Counted from the stretch's first letter, positions 1-6,511 are shown. The stretch: 6,759 nucleotides of DNA from Porticoccaceae bacterium (GCA_030741175.1 JASLVT010000071.1:1-6759), one strand, 5' to 3'. Program-made: numbers and translations. Notes: generated from the letters alone by a model not told the origin.

Positions 1-524
1 AACTCCTGCTCCATGGCTGCAACATAGCGCACTTGCTCCATAAACTGACTGGTTGTCATCGATGCATCAGTGCTCAGGCTATCTAATCCCTCTGTCGCCC
101 CTCCCTGAGGTAATCCTCGAGAAGCGAGAAAAATACGCGCTTCATGATAACGGGCGTCAGGCACTTTCAATTCGCCAGTGCCAGTATCAATTTTAGCGCC
201 ATAATCCGCACCAGAAAGCGCCTCATAAGCCGCCTGACGGTCTGCCTCAGAAAGTCCAGGGTAGACTGTGCGATAAACCGGCTCCTGTACCCAAGAGTAC
301 GCCATTAAGAATACTGCCACTGTTAGTAGGGCAATAATGGCCGGCATCGAGCGACGCACGGCCGGCTGCTCAAGTACCTCCCGCACACTAGGTAGGGATG
401 ATGGACTGATAGCATTGGGGGCTGCTGGAGGAGCTTGTTCAGAAGCTACCGCGGGCGCCGATGTGGGCGCCTCCGCATCTTGAGTCAATGCTATATCGGA
501 TGGATTTGCGACTGTAGTGGCCAT
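1..524 (-). CDS. fliF: Flagellar M-ring protein FliF, N-terminal part (runs off the window)
   Basis: FliF forms the MS-ring in the inner membrane, the platform on which the flagellar basal body and export gate are built. The first 174 codons are present, reading leftward from the ATG at 522-524 to the window edge. Residues 1-50 are a soluble Ala/Pro-rich stretch. A hydrophobic segment at about 60-79 (PAIIALLTVAVFLMAYSW) is the first membrane helix. It is followed by the FliF/YscJ secretin-like module: VYPGLSEADRQ at 87-97, ASRGLPQGG at 134-142, GLDSL at 146-150 and MTTSQFMEQVRY at 156-167, all typical of FliF. The purine-rich run AAAAGAGAA about 8 bases upstream can serve as ribosome binding site. 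fliE ends 22 bases upstream, so the two are almost surely cotranscribed. The family is normally about 550-600 aa, so roughly two thirds lies outside. Confidence 0.96.
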   Translation of the reverse strand, partial: MATTVANPSDIALTQDAEAPTSAPAVASEQAPPAAPNAISPSSLPSVREVLEQPAVRRSMPAIIALLTVAVFLMAYSWVQEPVYRTVYPGLSEADRQAAYEALSGADYGAKIDTGTGELKVPDARYHEARIFLASRGLPQGGATEGLDSLSTDASMTTSQFMEQVRYVAAMEQE

Positions 525-546
525 ATCAATATTCTCTTTTCAATTC

Positions 547-900
547 TTACACTGGCATGTTCATAATTTCTTCGTAAGCTTTGAGCACTTTATTTCTAAT
601 CTGAAGTGTCGCTTCAAAGGCTAACGATGACTTTTGCATACTTATTACCACATCGGTTAGTGGGATATCTTCTCCGCGCTCATAGGCAGTTCGCATGGCT
701 TTAGTGGCCTGCTGTGTGGCATTCACTTCCTGCAGTGCTCCTTTAACACTGTCAGCAAAGCCCGCGACGCCTGTAGGCTTTATCTCTGCGGCAGCGCTAG
801 CATCAGGTGAAATCTTTACGCCCTGTTCGACCTGTGCCTGGTACTGACGGATTTGTCCTAGTACCGCTTCGATGTTGCTCATATTCGTTGGATTAACCAT
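547..900 (-). CDS. fliE: Flagellar hook-basal body adaptor FliE
   Basis: FliE is a small exported protein that joins the MS-ring to the proximal rod and is among the first axial subunits secreted. The 117-aa product has the FliE C-terminal signature: a conserved helix with VVISMQKSSLAFEATLQIRN (about 84-103) and the family-typical ending YEEIMNMPV. The N-terminal part (VLGQIRQYQ and an Ala-rich linker) is variable, as usual. The ATG at 898-900 is preferred because GGAG lies 8 bases upstream (minus strand GGTGGAGAAATAAAT before ATG). An internal ATG six codons later (MSNIEAV) has no such site. The gene begins 19 bases after the FleR-type regulator stops and ends 22 bases before fliF. I found no sigma-54 promoter of its own in the gap, so it probably depends on transcription from upstream or on a promoter inside the regulator gene. 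Confidence 0.95.
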   Translation of the reverse strand: MVNPTNMSNIEAVLGQIRQYQAQVEQGVKISPDASAAAEIKPTGVAGFADSVKGALQEVNATQQATKAMRTAYERGEDIPLTDVVISMQKSSLAFEATLQIRNKVLKAYEEIMNMPV

Positions 901-919
901 ATTTATTTCTCCACCACCG

Positions 920-2392
920 CTATCGCGCGTAGGCTCTGGTTACAGATACACCCTGTTCACGGAGCTTTTGTAATTTGTGCCGAAGTGTTCTCGGGCTAAT
1001 GCCAAGTTTTTCAGCCGCCTGATCGCGACTGCGCGAAGAGCGCAATGCCGCCATAATGGTCTGACACTCGCTGTTTTTTACTGCTTGATTCAATCCTGTT
1101 GCGGTCGCCGTAGCTGCACCGCCAGTATTTTCTGTGAAGTAAGGCTGTTGGGACGACCCGTCATGGCTAAACATAGCGCTATCTTGATCGACGAAAAATG
1201 GTTCTGTCTTATAAGGCGCATGCTGCTCCTCAGTAACGGGCATATCATCAAAAATAAGGTGCTGTGTATCGATGGGCATTTGATGTGCCAACACCATAGC
1301 TCGCAAAATTACATTTTGTAATTCTCTGACATTTCCGGGCCATGGATAGTTAGACAGCATCTGTTGTGCCTCGCTCGTTAATCTCACTGGCTGACCATCG
1401 CTAGACTGTTGAGCAGTAAATTGTTCCACCAACGGCAAGATATCTAGAGGCCGCTCGCGCAGCGGCGGCAGTGACAACTTGAAGGCGCTGAGGCGAAAAT
1501 ACAGATCTTCTCGGAAGGTACGCTGTGCTATAGCATTTTTGAGGTTGCGGTTAGTCGCCGCAATTACTCTTATATCTAAATCAATTGCCTTTTGACCCCC
1601 CAATCGCACCACTGAGCGCTCTTGCAGTATCCGCAACAATTTTGCCTGCAAATGGAAAGACATTTCGCCAATTTCATCTAGAAAAATAGTGCCTCCCTGT
1701 GCCTGCTCAAATAAGCCGGGTTGAACCTTGGTCGCCCCTGTGAACGACCCTTTCTCATGCCCAAAAAGCATGTCTTCGATAAGGTTCTCTGGCATAGCAG
1801 CACAGTTAAACGCAATAAAAGGACCCTCATATCGGGGAGATGCATCATGCAGTATGCGGGCCAAAACTTCTTTGCCTACTCCTGTTGGTCCAGTGAGCAG
1901 AACGGTGACATCAACTTGAGCAACCCGCTCGGCCAAGGCCAATAGATTGCGGCTGACGGGGTCGGCAAACACAAAAGAATGAGTCTGCTTGTCGACCGAA
2001 ATATCAATTGTACTGAGGGACTCTATCCAGTCGTCGACTGAAAACTGATCAGCGGGAACGACATTGAGCGCGCCCTCACTCATGGCTTGGATACCCAGCT
2101 CGAAATTATCTCGCTGCACTCTGGCAATAATTGGTGCTGTTGCGTTGGCGCTAGTCTTTGTCAACTGCACCTGCTTTAACAAACCTGTACATTGATTGAG
2201 ATTAACGACAATTGCCTGAGCAGTAACGAATGCCTGTTCTGCCTCTTCTGCTGAAGCCGCACATTGAATAGCTATACCCCGCTCCGCAAATGATGCCGTC
2301 TGTTCATCGGTCAATGTTGCTTGCTGGTCTATCCACAGCACTGAAATTTTATTTAATTTTGCCACTTTGTACCCTTTTTGCTTATTTGCCAC
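920..2392 (-). CDS. fleR: FleR/FlrC-type sigma-54 activator with a degenerate receiver domain
   Basis: This enhancer-binding ATPase activates RNA polymerase-sigma-54, by position and similarity the FleR/FlrC protein that switches on mid-class flagellar genes such as the following fliEF. Numbering from the GTG at 2392: residues 15-128 receiver-like; 140-375 AAA+ with Walker A GPTGVGKE (168-175), sigma-54 contact loop GSFTGA (215-220), Walker B GGTIFLDE (233-240), FREDLYFRL and WPGNVREL (351-358); a Gln/Ser/Ala-rich linker (about 385-435); Fis-type helix-turn-helix (about 444-478). The receiver is odd: the acidic pocket is reduced to WIDQQ (21-24), the phospho-acceptor position is Leu65 in IVVNLNQ, and the Thr and Lys positions are Val92 and Pro/Ala113-114. 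No sensor kinase gene is adjacent. An in-frame GTG at 2365 (481 aa) is the better start: it has AAAAAGGG upstream and lies about 40 bases from the predicted transcription start, whereas the first GTG has no visible ribosome site. Function as an activator is firm; the exact orthology is inferred. Confidence 0.9.
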   Translation of the reverse strand: MANKQKGYKVAKLNKISVLWIDQQATLTDEQTASFAERGIAIQCAASAEEAEQAFVTAQAIVVNLNQCTGLLKQVQLTKTSANATAPIIARVQRDNFELGIQAMSEGALNVVPADQFSVDDWIESLSTIDISVDKQTHSFVFADPVSRNLLALAERVAQVDVTVLLTGPTGVGKEVLARILHDASPRYEGPFIAFNCAAMPENLIEDMLFGHEKGSFTGATKVQPGLFEQAQGGTIFLDEIGEMSFHLQAKLLRILQERSVVRLGGQKAIDLDIRVIAATNRNLKNAIAQRTFREDLYFRLSAFKLSLPPLRERPLDILPLVEQFTAQQSSDGQPVRLTSEAQQMLSNYPWPGNVRELQNVILRAMVLAHQMPIDTQHLIFDDMPVTEEQHAPYKTEPFFVDQDSAMFSHDGSSQQPYFTENTGGAATATATGLNQAVKNSECQTIMAALRSSRSRDQAAEKLGISPRTLRHKLQKLREQGVSVTRAYAR

Positions 2393-2397
2393 TTTGT
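2358..2397 (-). repeat. 13-base direct repeat duplicating the fleR start region
   Basis: The minus-strand sequence ACAAAGTGGCAAA occurs at 2385-2397 and again at 2358-2370, exactly 27 bases (nine codons) apart and in frame. Each copy carries a GTG followed by GCA-AAr, giving two equivalent candidate starts. The AAAAAGGG between them serves only the second as ribosome binding site. A short tandem duplication is the simplest origin. Confidence 0.7.
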
Positions 2398-2415
2398 GTC
2401 TGTTAAATCAGTAGT

Positions 2416-2432
2416 AGCAAATAGCGTGCCAA
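2416..2432 (-). promoter_or_regulatory. Sigma-54 (RpoN) promoter for the fleR-type gene
   Basis: The minus strand reads TTGGCACGCTATTTGCT, an essentially perfect -24/-12 element: TGGCAC, five bases, TTGCT, with GG (2430-2429) and GC (2418-2417) separated by exactly ten bases. Transcription should start near 2405. This leaves about 12 bases before the GTG at 2392 and about 40 before the GTG at 2365. In Pseudomonas fleSR is transcribed by sigma-54 with FleQ, so the same wiring is expected here. Confidence 0.88.
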
Positions 2433-2508
2433 AGGAACAAAGCCAATAAAAACAATGAGTTATGAAAATAGTGGCAAGAAACTGTCGGTATTTTGCCACT
2501 GGCAAGGG

Positions 2509-2522
2509 GTCGGCAATTTGAC
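2509..2522. promoter_or_regulatory. Candidate FleQ box upstream of the sigma-54 promoter
   Basis: The plus strand reads GTCGGCAATTTGAC. From memory, the published Pseudomonas FleQ consensus is GTCaNTAAAtTGAC; this site matches 10 of the 13 defined positions, including both GTC and GAC ends. Its centre lies about 110 bases upstream of the predicted transcription start, a normal place for an enhancer. The FleQ-type protein encoded next door keeps the RTTLxEKxxKYG recognition-helix region of FleQ, which makes shared specificity plausible. Binding is inferred. Confidence 0.5.
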
Positions 2523-2590
2523 AGTTTTAAATCGGAAGAGTGGCAATTAACCGGTATGCTGTGGCCGCTTTAAAGCCAGTTAGGAACGCC

Positions 2591-3778
2591 TTATGGTGCG
2601 TCAGATAGTCCGTATTTATTAATCTTTTCAATCAATGTGGTACGTTGTAGATTTAGCAATCGAGCGGTTTTAGACACATTGCCTTCGGCCTGACCCAGTG
2701 CCTGCTTAATAATACTGCGCTCAATTTCAAGCAGGTGCTGTTTCAGCTGCAAGCCCTGCTCGGGAATTTCTCCTCCACCCTGAGCGAGCATAATCACCTT
2801 CTGCACCTCATCCTCAGCTTGCTCATCAGCATCTGCCACCAGCTTCAATTCGGTCTGCTCCGTGACCATTGATGCGGTGCGGTTCTGACTGGGTGTCTGT
2901 TGATTGGCGAGGCCGCCGATTAAGTCGTGAAGCGCATCTGCGCCTTGCGTATCCGATATCTGTCTGATGCCCTGAGGTACCATGCTGGACGGCACTTTGC
3001 GCAAGTCGACTTCCTGTCCAGGGTAAAGCGCGCTGTAGCGATCGACCAAATTAGACAATTCACGCACATTGCCCGGCCAATCATACTGCAGTAACAACTC
3101 AAGAGACTTTTCATGCAATGTTATTGGCGCCTGATCATCGCGCTTGTGCTGAGATGCGAAGTGCTCAAATAAAACCGCAATATCCTCTCTCCGCTCACGC
3201 AATGAGATGATTTCCATGGGCATTACATTGAGGCGGTAATAGAGATCCTCGCGAAAATCACCCTTCTGAATCAGCCCTTCGATATTTTTATGGGTTGCCG
3301 CGATCACGCGCACGTCGATGGGAATACCATGCTGAGAACCTACAGGATCGATAGTCCGTTCTTGCAAGACTCTGAGTAGCTTGACCTGTAAGTCCATGGA
3401 CATATCGCCAATTTCGTCGAGGAATAATGTGCCACCATTGGCAAGCTCAAAACGGCCCTTTCGGTCTGTAATCGCGCCAGTAAATGAACCTTTTCGGTGA
3501 CCAAATAACTCACTCTCCAGTAGTTCTCGCGGAATGGCACCGCAGTTAACCGGTATAAATGGACCTTTGCTACGAGAAGAACAGCCATGTAAGGCCTGAG
3601 CCACTAACTCTTTTCCTGTGCCGCTATCACCTGAAATTAATACAGTGGCGTCACTGGGCCCAACCACTTTGATAAGGGAGCGCAGCTCATTGATGTCCCG
3701 GCTGAGGCCAATAATTGAGGTTAGCTCAAACAAATATAAGTTCTCAAACTGTCTCCGAAATGACTTTAACCACTTCAT
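2591..3778 (-). CDS. fleQ: FleQ/FlrA-type flagellar master activator lacking the N-terminal FleQ domain
   Basis: This sigma-54-dependent activator is likely the top regulator of flagellar genes. AAA+ domain: GLSRDI (24-29), Walker A GDSGTGKE (50-57), GSFTGA loop (97-102), Walker B GGTLFLDE (115-122), [11 protein letters not shown] (175-185), [10 protein letters not shown] variable linker (about 265-340) leads to a C-terminal Fis-type helix-turn-helix (about 350-392) with [14 protein letters not shown], very like the FleQ C-terminus RTTLVEKMRKYG. Only about 20 residues precede the AAA+ domain, where FleQ and FlrA (about 480-490 aa) have some 130 with a receiver-like domain. The frame closes at a TAA (minus strand, 3809-3811) eleven codons upstream of the ATG, and no other start lies between. 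FleQ's c-di-GMP arginines align with Thr20 and Gln61. The ribosome site is weak (CAGTGG). The gene is divergent from clc and 198 bases upstream of the fleR-type gene. Identity as FleQ-type rests on the C-terminus and position. Confidence 0.87.
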   Translation of the reverse strand: MKWLKSFRRQFENLYLFELTSIIGLSRDINELRSLIKVVGPSDATVLISGDSGTGKELVAQALHGCSSRSKGPFIPVNCGAIPRELLESELFGHRKGSFTGAITDRKGRFELANGGTLFLDEIGDMSMDLQVKLLRVLQERTIDPVGSQHGIPIDVRVIAATHKNIEGLIQKGDFREDLYYRLNVMPMEIISLRERREDIAVLFEHFASQHKRDDQAPITLHEKSLELLLQYDWPGNVRELSNLVDRYSALYPGQEVDLRKVPSSMVPQGIRQISDTQGADALHDLIGGLANQQTPSQNRTASMVTEQTELKLVADADEQAEDEVQKVIMLAQGGGEIPEQGLQLKQHLLEIERSIIKQALGQAEGNVSKTARLLNLQRTTLIEKINKYGLSDAP

Positions 3779-3812
3779 CCACTGAAATAGCGAAAACTGT
3801 CGCTTACTTTAC
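3746..3812. promoter_or_regulatory. Two FleQ-box-like sites at the fleQ start
   Basis: The octamer AAACTGTC occurs on the plus strand at 3746-3753 and 3794-3801. Each runs into a 14-base site resembling the FleQ consensus from memory: GTCTCCGAAATGAC at 3751-3764, inside the first codons of fleQ with intact GTC-N8-GAC ends, and GTCGCTTACTTTAC at 3799-3812, just upstream of the start codon. Each matches about 9 of 13 defined positions. The same octamer occurs twice more, both upstream of the fleR-type gene (2479-2486 plus, 2520-2527 minus). Autoregulation by FleQ is the natural reading, with modest support. Confidence 0.38.
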
Positions 3813-3963
3813 CTAATGTTGGCGCCACAGCCTAGAACAAAAATAAATCATTATGTATTGATTTTTAATACTGTGATTGCCCTAGTATAAAATTTAAGAC
3901 CGGTATTTGCTTAATAACCTGCCAGAACAGCGCTTTTTCTAGCGTAACCGCACTAATCTCTCT

Positions 3964-3992
3964 TTGACGGACTGGGTATGACTGGCTAAGCT
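3964..3992 (+). promoter_or_regulatory. Possible sigma-70 promoter for clc
   Basis: TTGACG (3964-3969) matches five of six bases of the -35 box and is followed after 17 bases by TAAGCT (3987-3992), a poor -10 box. It would give a leader of about 40 bases before clc. The -10 overlaps a perfect 10-base palindrome CTAAGCTTAG (3986-3995). The rest of the divergent intergenic region (3779-4040) is AT-rich, and I see no other element in it that I trust. Confidence 0.3.
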
Positions 3993-4027
3993 TAGGGCGA
4001 CAATAAGAACGTCACCACTGCATACTC

Positions 4028-4033
4028 AAGGGG
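4028..4033 (+). promoter_or_regulatory. Ribosome binding site of clc
   Basis: AAGGGG lies 7 bases before the ATG at 4041. It is the strongest Shine-Dalgarno sequence in the window and fixes the start of the channel gene. Confidence 0.8.
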
Positions 4034-4040
4034 AAAAGTT

Positions 4041-5738
4041 ATGCACAAGGTACGTGAAGCATTAGCTGAAGTTGTTATTATCTTCTGTGTCGGCGGCTTA
4101 ATTGGTGCCGTACTGGCGTTGGTGTCCAATGGGTTTGTCATTGGCGTGCAGTATTTTAGCCGTCAACGAGCTGCCAGTGAGTTGCTGACGATTACCATCG
4201 GCGATCAAACATTATCGTTTTCTAGCGTTTTATTTCTTTGGGTAGCCGCGGCAATCGTGGTCTTGATTAAATATGCTGTCCCTATCCCACAGTGGCGTGG
4301 TCCCGCAGATAGCATGTACGCAGCTCATCAAATACAACATCCACTGGATATTAAACAGGGATTGGGCTCAACACTAGCGGCTTTTACATCTGCCAGTGGC
4401 GGTGCCTCGGTAGGGCAATACGGCCCTATCGTGCATTTCGGTGCGACGATGGGCATATGGGTAAAACGCTTTGTCTCCAGTCGTCTCAGCCATGATATTT
4501 ATCTGGGCTGTGGTGTGGCGGCAGCAATTTCTGCTGGCTTCAACGCTCCCATCGCCGGTGTGGTGTTTGCACATGAAGCTATTCTGCGACATTTTTCCGT
4601 GCGTGCCATCGCGCCAATTACTGTGGCCTCTATCTCGGCAAGCACATTGGGCAACTATTGGTTCCCGCACAGTGCCACCTTCGAGATTGGTAGCCAAGCA
4701 CCAAGCTTAGCAGAGGTTGTACCCTTTCTCGCCGTTCTTACACCACTCTTTGCTCTGGTCGCAATTGCTTTTATGGTATCTCTGCGTTTCATCGCTAGTC
4801 GTGCGGCAAGCAGTAGCATTTCACCTATGTTATTGCCCTTTATAGCCGCTACTATTTGTGGGCTTGTCGGCGTCTGGGTACCACAGATATTAGGTCTCGG
4901 TATTGACAGTATCAATGAAATGATCGCGGGTAACTTTACTTTGTCACTGCTGATTATTGTTCTTGTTGCCAAGATACTGATGTCCGCCCTATGTCTTGGT
5001 TGCGGACTTTTTGGTGGTGTCTTTTCGCCATCGCTGTTCATGGGTGTTGCCACAGGGGCGCTGGCGGGCCAAACACTGACTCTATTTGGGTTTGCCGATA
5101 TCGCCAGTGTCATTAGCATCGCCGCTATGGCTGCGGTAAGCGCAGCAGTTATTGGTGCGCCGCTGTCAGCAGTACTCATTGTGCTCGAGCTGACCGAATC
5201 CTATGAATATGCCGTGGCTGCAATGATGGCTGTGATGCTCTGTGGTCTACTAACCCATCGATTATTTGGTCACTCTTTCTTTGACCGTCAATTATTGGAT
5301 CGCGGTGTCGATTTAGCTAAAGGGCGCGAGGCTATAGCGCTTGGTCAGCAGGTTATCGGTCCCTTCGCCAGTGATGACTGTATTATGGTTCCAAGCAATA
5401 CCGTAGGAACCTCTCTGTTGCATGAAATGAAAGCTCGTGAGCATACGGAGGCCTACATTGTTGACGATACTGGTAAACTGCTTGGCAAAATGACTATTTA
5501 TCTGGTGATCGAATGTGGTGATCAAGAGGTGTCGACCCTTATGGATATCCAGCCTCTCTGTCTCTATGCTGATGAGCCGCTAGACAGCGCTATGGTAAAG
5601 GTCAGTCAATTTGTTGGTGAAAGTTTGCCCATCATTGATAGGAAAAGTCGTATTATGCAAGGTAGCATTGCCGAGGGTGCTCTTTTTCAAGCGGTCATTG
5701 ATATTCAAGCTCAGGCACGTAATCTCGAACGAGAATAA
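4041..5738 (+). CDS. CLC-family anion channel with C-terminal CBS pair; both key glutamates replaced
   Basis: This inner-membrane protein of the CLC chloride channel/transporter family has about 420 residues of alternating hydrophobic helices, then a cytoplasmic CBS pair (about 443-495 and 497-555) that may sense adenine nucleotides. Family landmarks are GASVGQYGPIVHFGA (121-135, the GREGP loop), SAGFNAPIAGVVFAHE (164-179), GGVFSPSLFMG (325-335, the GxFxP loop) and IGAPLSAVLIVLELT (371-385). Compared with E. coli ClcA, the gating Glu148 is Tyr127, the proton-pathway Glu203 is Ala180, anion-site Tyr445 aligns with Phe414, and the GSGIP motif with Ser107 is replaced by RGPADSM (86-92). This predicts a passive anion conductance rather than chloride/proton exchange; the ion is unknown. 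The start is fixed by AAGGGG upstream. The gene is divergent from fleQ, with a Sel1-repeat gene 28 bases downstream. Confidence 0.9.
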   Translation: MHKVREALAEVVIIFCVGGLIGAVLALVSNGFVIGVQYFSRQRAASELLTITIGDQTLSFSSVLFLWVAAAIVVLIKYAVPIPQWRGPADSMYAAHQIQHPLDIKQGLGSTLAAFTSASGGASVGQYGPIVHFGATMGIWVKRFVSSRLSHDIYLGCGVAAAISAGFNAPIAGVVFAHEAILRHFSVRAIAPITVASISASTLGNYWFPHSATFEIGSQAPSLAEVVPFLAVLTPLFALVAIAFMVSLRFIASRAASSSISPMLLPFIAATICGLVGVWVPQILGLGIDSINEMIAGNFTLSLLIIVLVAKILMSALCLGCGLFGGVFSPSLFMGVATGALAGQTLTLFGFADIASVISIAAMAAVSAAVIGAPLSAVLIVLELTESYEYAVAAMMAVMLCGLLTHRLFGHSFFDRQLLDRGVDLAKGREAIALGQQVIGPFASDDCIMVPSNTVGTSLLHEMKAREHTEAYIVDDTGKLLGKMTIYLVIECGDQEVSTLMDIQPLCLYADEPLDSAMVKVSQFVGESLPIIDRKSRIMQGSIAEGALFQAVIDIQAQARNLERE

Positions 5739-5766
5739 TATACAACTTAAGTGAAGTGAGATTTCC

Positions 5767-6471
5767 ATGAAACAAATACTGCGCAATTTACTTTTTTGTT
5801 GCTGCATTGCCTCCCCTCTTGCAATCGCCGATGGGTTCCAAGCTGGACTGGCGGCATTAGAGCGAGGACATTATGCGACAGCGATGCGGGCCTGGCTCAA
5901 ACTGGGACGAGCTGGAGTCGCTGAGGCGCAAAACAACATCGGGCATCTCTATGAAGAAGGTTATGGGGTATCGCAGAACTATGCTGAGGCAATGGCTTGG
6001 TACAGACAAGCTGCAGATCAGGGATTAGCCGAGGCACAGCATAATGTTGGGATGCTGTATTATCATGGGTACGGCGTAGCGCAAAATTTTCGTGAATCAC
6101 TTAAATGGTTTACACGCGCTTCTCAGCAAGATCTGCCTGACTCACAGTACATGCTTGGCCTGTCTTATCATCAGGGTAAAGGTGTGGCATTGGATTATGC
6201 CTTTGCTAAATACTGGTTCCATAAATCGGCAATACAGGACTATGCCAATGCACAATTTATGTACGCTTACATGTTGCAAGCTGGCGACGGTGGCGAATCT
6301 GAACCAATGAAAGCGCTGGTTTGGTCGGAGTTGGCCAGCCGAAACGGGAAAACGGACGCTTCAGATATTTCTAACCTTTCCAAACTCTTGGTCGATGATG
6401 ATGAGTTGGCAAAGGTGCCTGATCTAGCCCGTCAGTGCATAGAAAGTAATTATCAGCAGTGCCCAAAATAA
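5767..6471 (+). CDS. Exported Sel1-repeat protein
   Basis: The 234-aa product starts with a signal peptide: positive n-region MKQILRN, hydrophobic core with three cysteines, and probable cleavage after AIA (residues 19-21). The mature part is built of Sel1/TPR-like helix-pair repeats of about 36 residues at roughly 52-87, 88-123 and 124-159. They show AEAQNNIGHLYEEGYGV, AEAQHNVGMLYYHGYGV and PDSQYMLGLSYHQGKGV, and a partial fourth repeat follows. The C-terminal part (ALVWSELASRNG, then LARQCIESNYQQC) is common in periplasmic Sel1 proteins; Cys224 and Cys232 could pair. Sel1 arrays act as protein-binding scaffolds; the partner is unknown. The gene lies 28 bases after clc with a weak ribosome site (AAGTGAG) and is probably cotranscribed with it. 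MotX of the sodium motor is also a Sel1 protein, but I see no specific match to it. Confidence 0.85.
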   Translation: MKQILRNLLFCCCIASPLAIADGFQAGLAALERGHYATAMRAWLKLGRAGVAEAQNNIGHLYEEGYGVSQNYAEAMAWYRQAADQGLAEAQHNVGMLYYHGYGVAQNFRESLKWFTRASQQDLPDSQYMLGLSYHQGKGVALDYAFAKYWFHKSAIQDYANAQFMYAYMLQAGDGGESEPMKALVWSELASRNGKTDASDISNLSKLLVDDDELAKVPDLARQCIESNYQQCPK

Positions 6472-6511
6472 AGTCTGTTGTTGTGTCCATGTAAATAAAT
6501 CAATTTTTTAC

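Larger units (their letters stand above)
2359..2546. repeat. Five copies of octamer AGTGGCAA around the fleR promoter and start
   Basis: AGTGGCAA occurs on the plus strand at 2470-2477 and 2539-2546, and on the minus strand at 2493-2500, 2386-2393 and 2359-2366. Three copies lie upstream of the sigma-54 promoter. The other two lie downstream, over the two candidate GTG starts. The copy at 2493-2500 is part of a perfect palindrome TTGCCACTGGCAA (2493-2505). I found no further copy in the window. They are probably regulator-binding sites, since a chance cluster of this density is very unlikely, but the protein is unknown. Confidence 0.6.

Noticed and set aside
901..919. A separate sigma-54 promoter for fliE in the gap after the fleR-type gene
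   Set aside because: The 19-base gap and the nearby end of the upstream gene contain no GG-N10-GC element; an internal promoter further upstream cannot be excluded.
977..1321. Plus-strand open frame of 114 codons antisense to the fleR-type gene
   Set aside because: It lies over the conserved helix-turn-helix and linker of the real gene, has no family features, and other frames over strong genes are open in the same way.
2567..2576. Palindrome GCTTTAAAGC after the fleQ stop as a terminator
   Set aside because: No loop, weak AT pairing and no following T-run; it does not look like an intrinsic terminator.
3340..3588. Minus-strand open frame of 82 codons inside the fleQ-type gene
   Set aside because: It overlaps the conserved AAA+ core in another frame and encodes no recognisable domain.
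3858..3893. TTGATT and TAGTATAAAAT as a sigma-70 promoter toward clc
   Set aside because: The spacing is 19 or 22 bases depending on the -10 chosen, and the leader would be about 150 bases; the AT-rich composition explains the matches.
3909..3924. Sigma-54-like element on the minus strand upstream of fleQ (TGGCAGGTTATTAAGC)
   Set aside because: GG and GC are separated by 11 bases instead of 10, and the -12 part is poor; sigma-54 promoters rarely tolerate this spacing.
5767..6471. Sel1-repeat protein as the sodium-motor protein MotX
   Set aside because: Flagellar context and Sel1 fold fit, but repeat sequences and the C-terminal Cys-containing tail resemble generic exported Sel1 proteins, and no MotX-specific segment was recognised.
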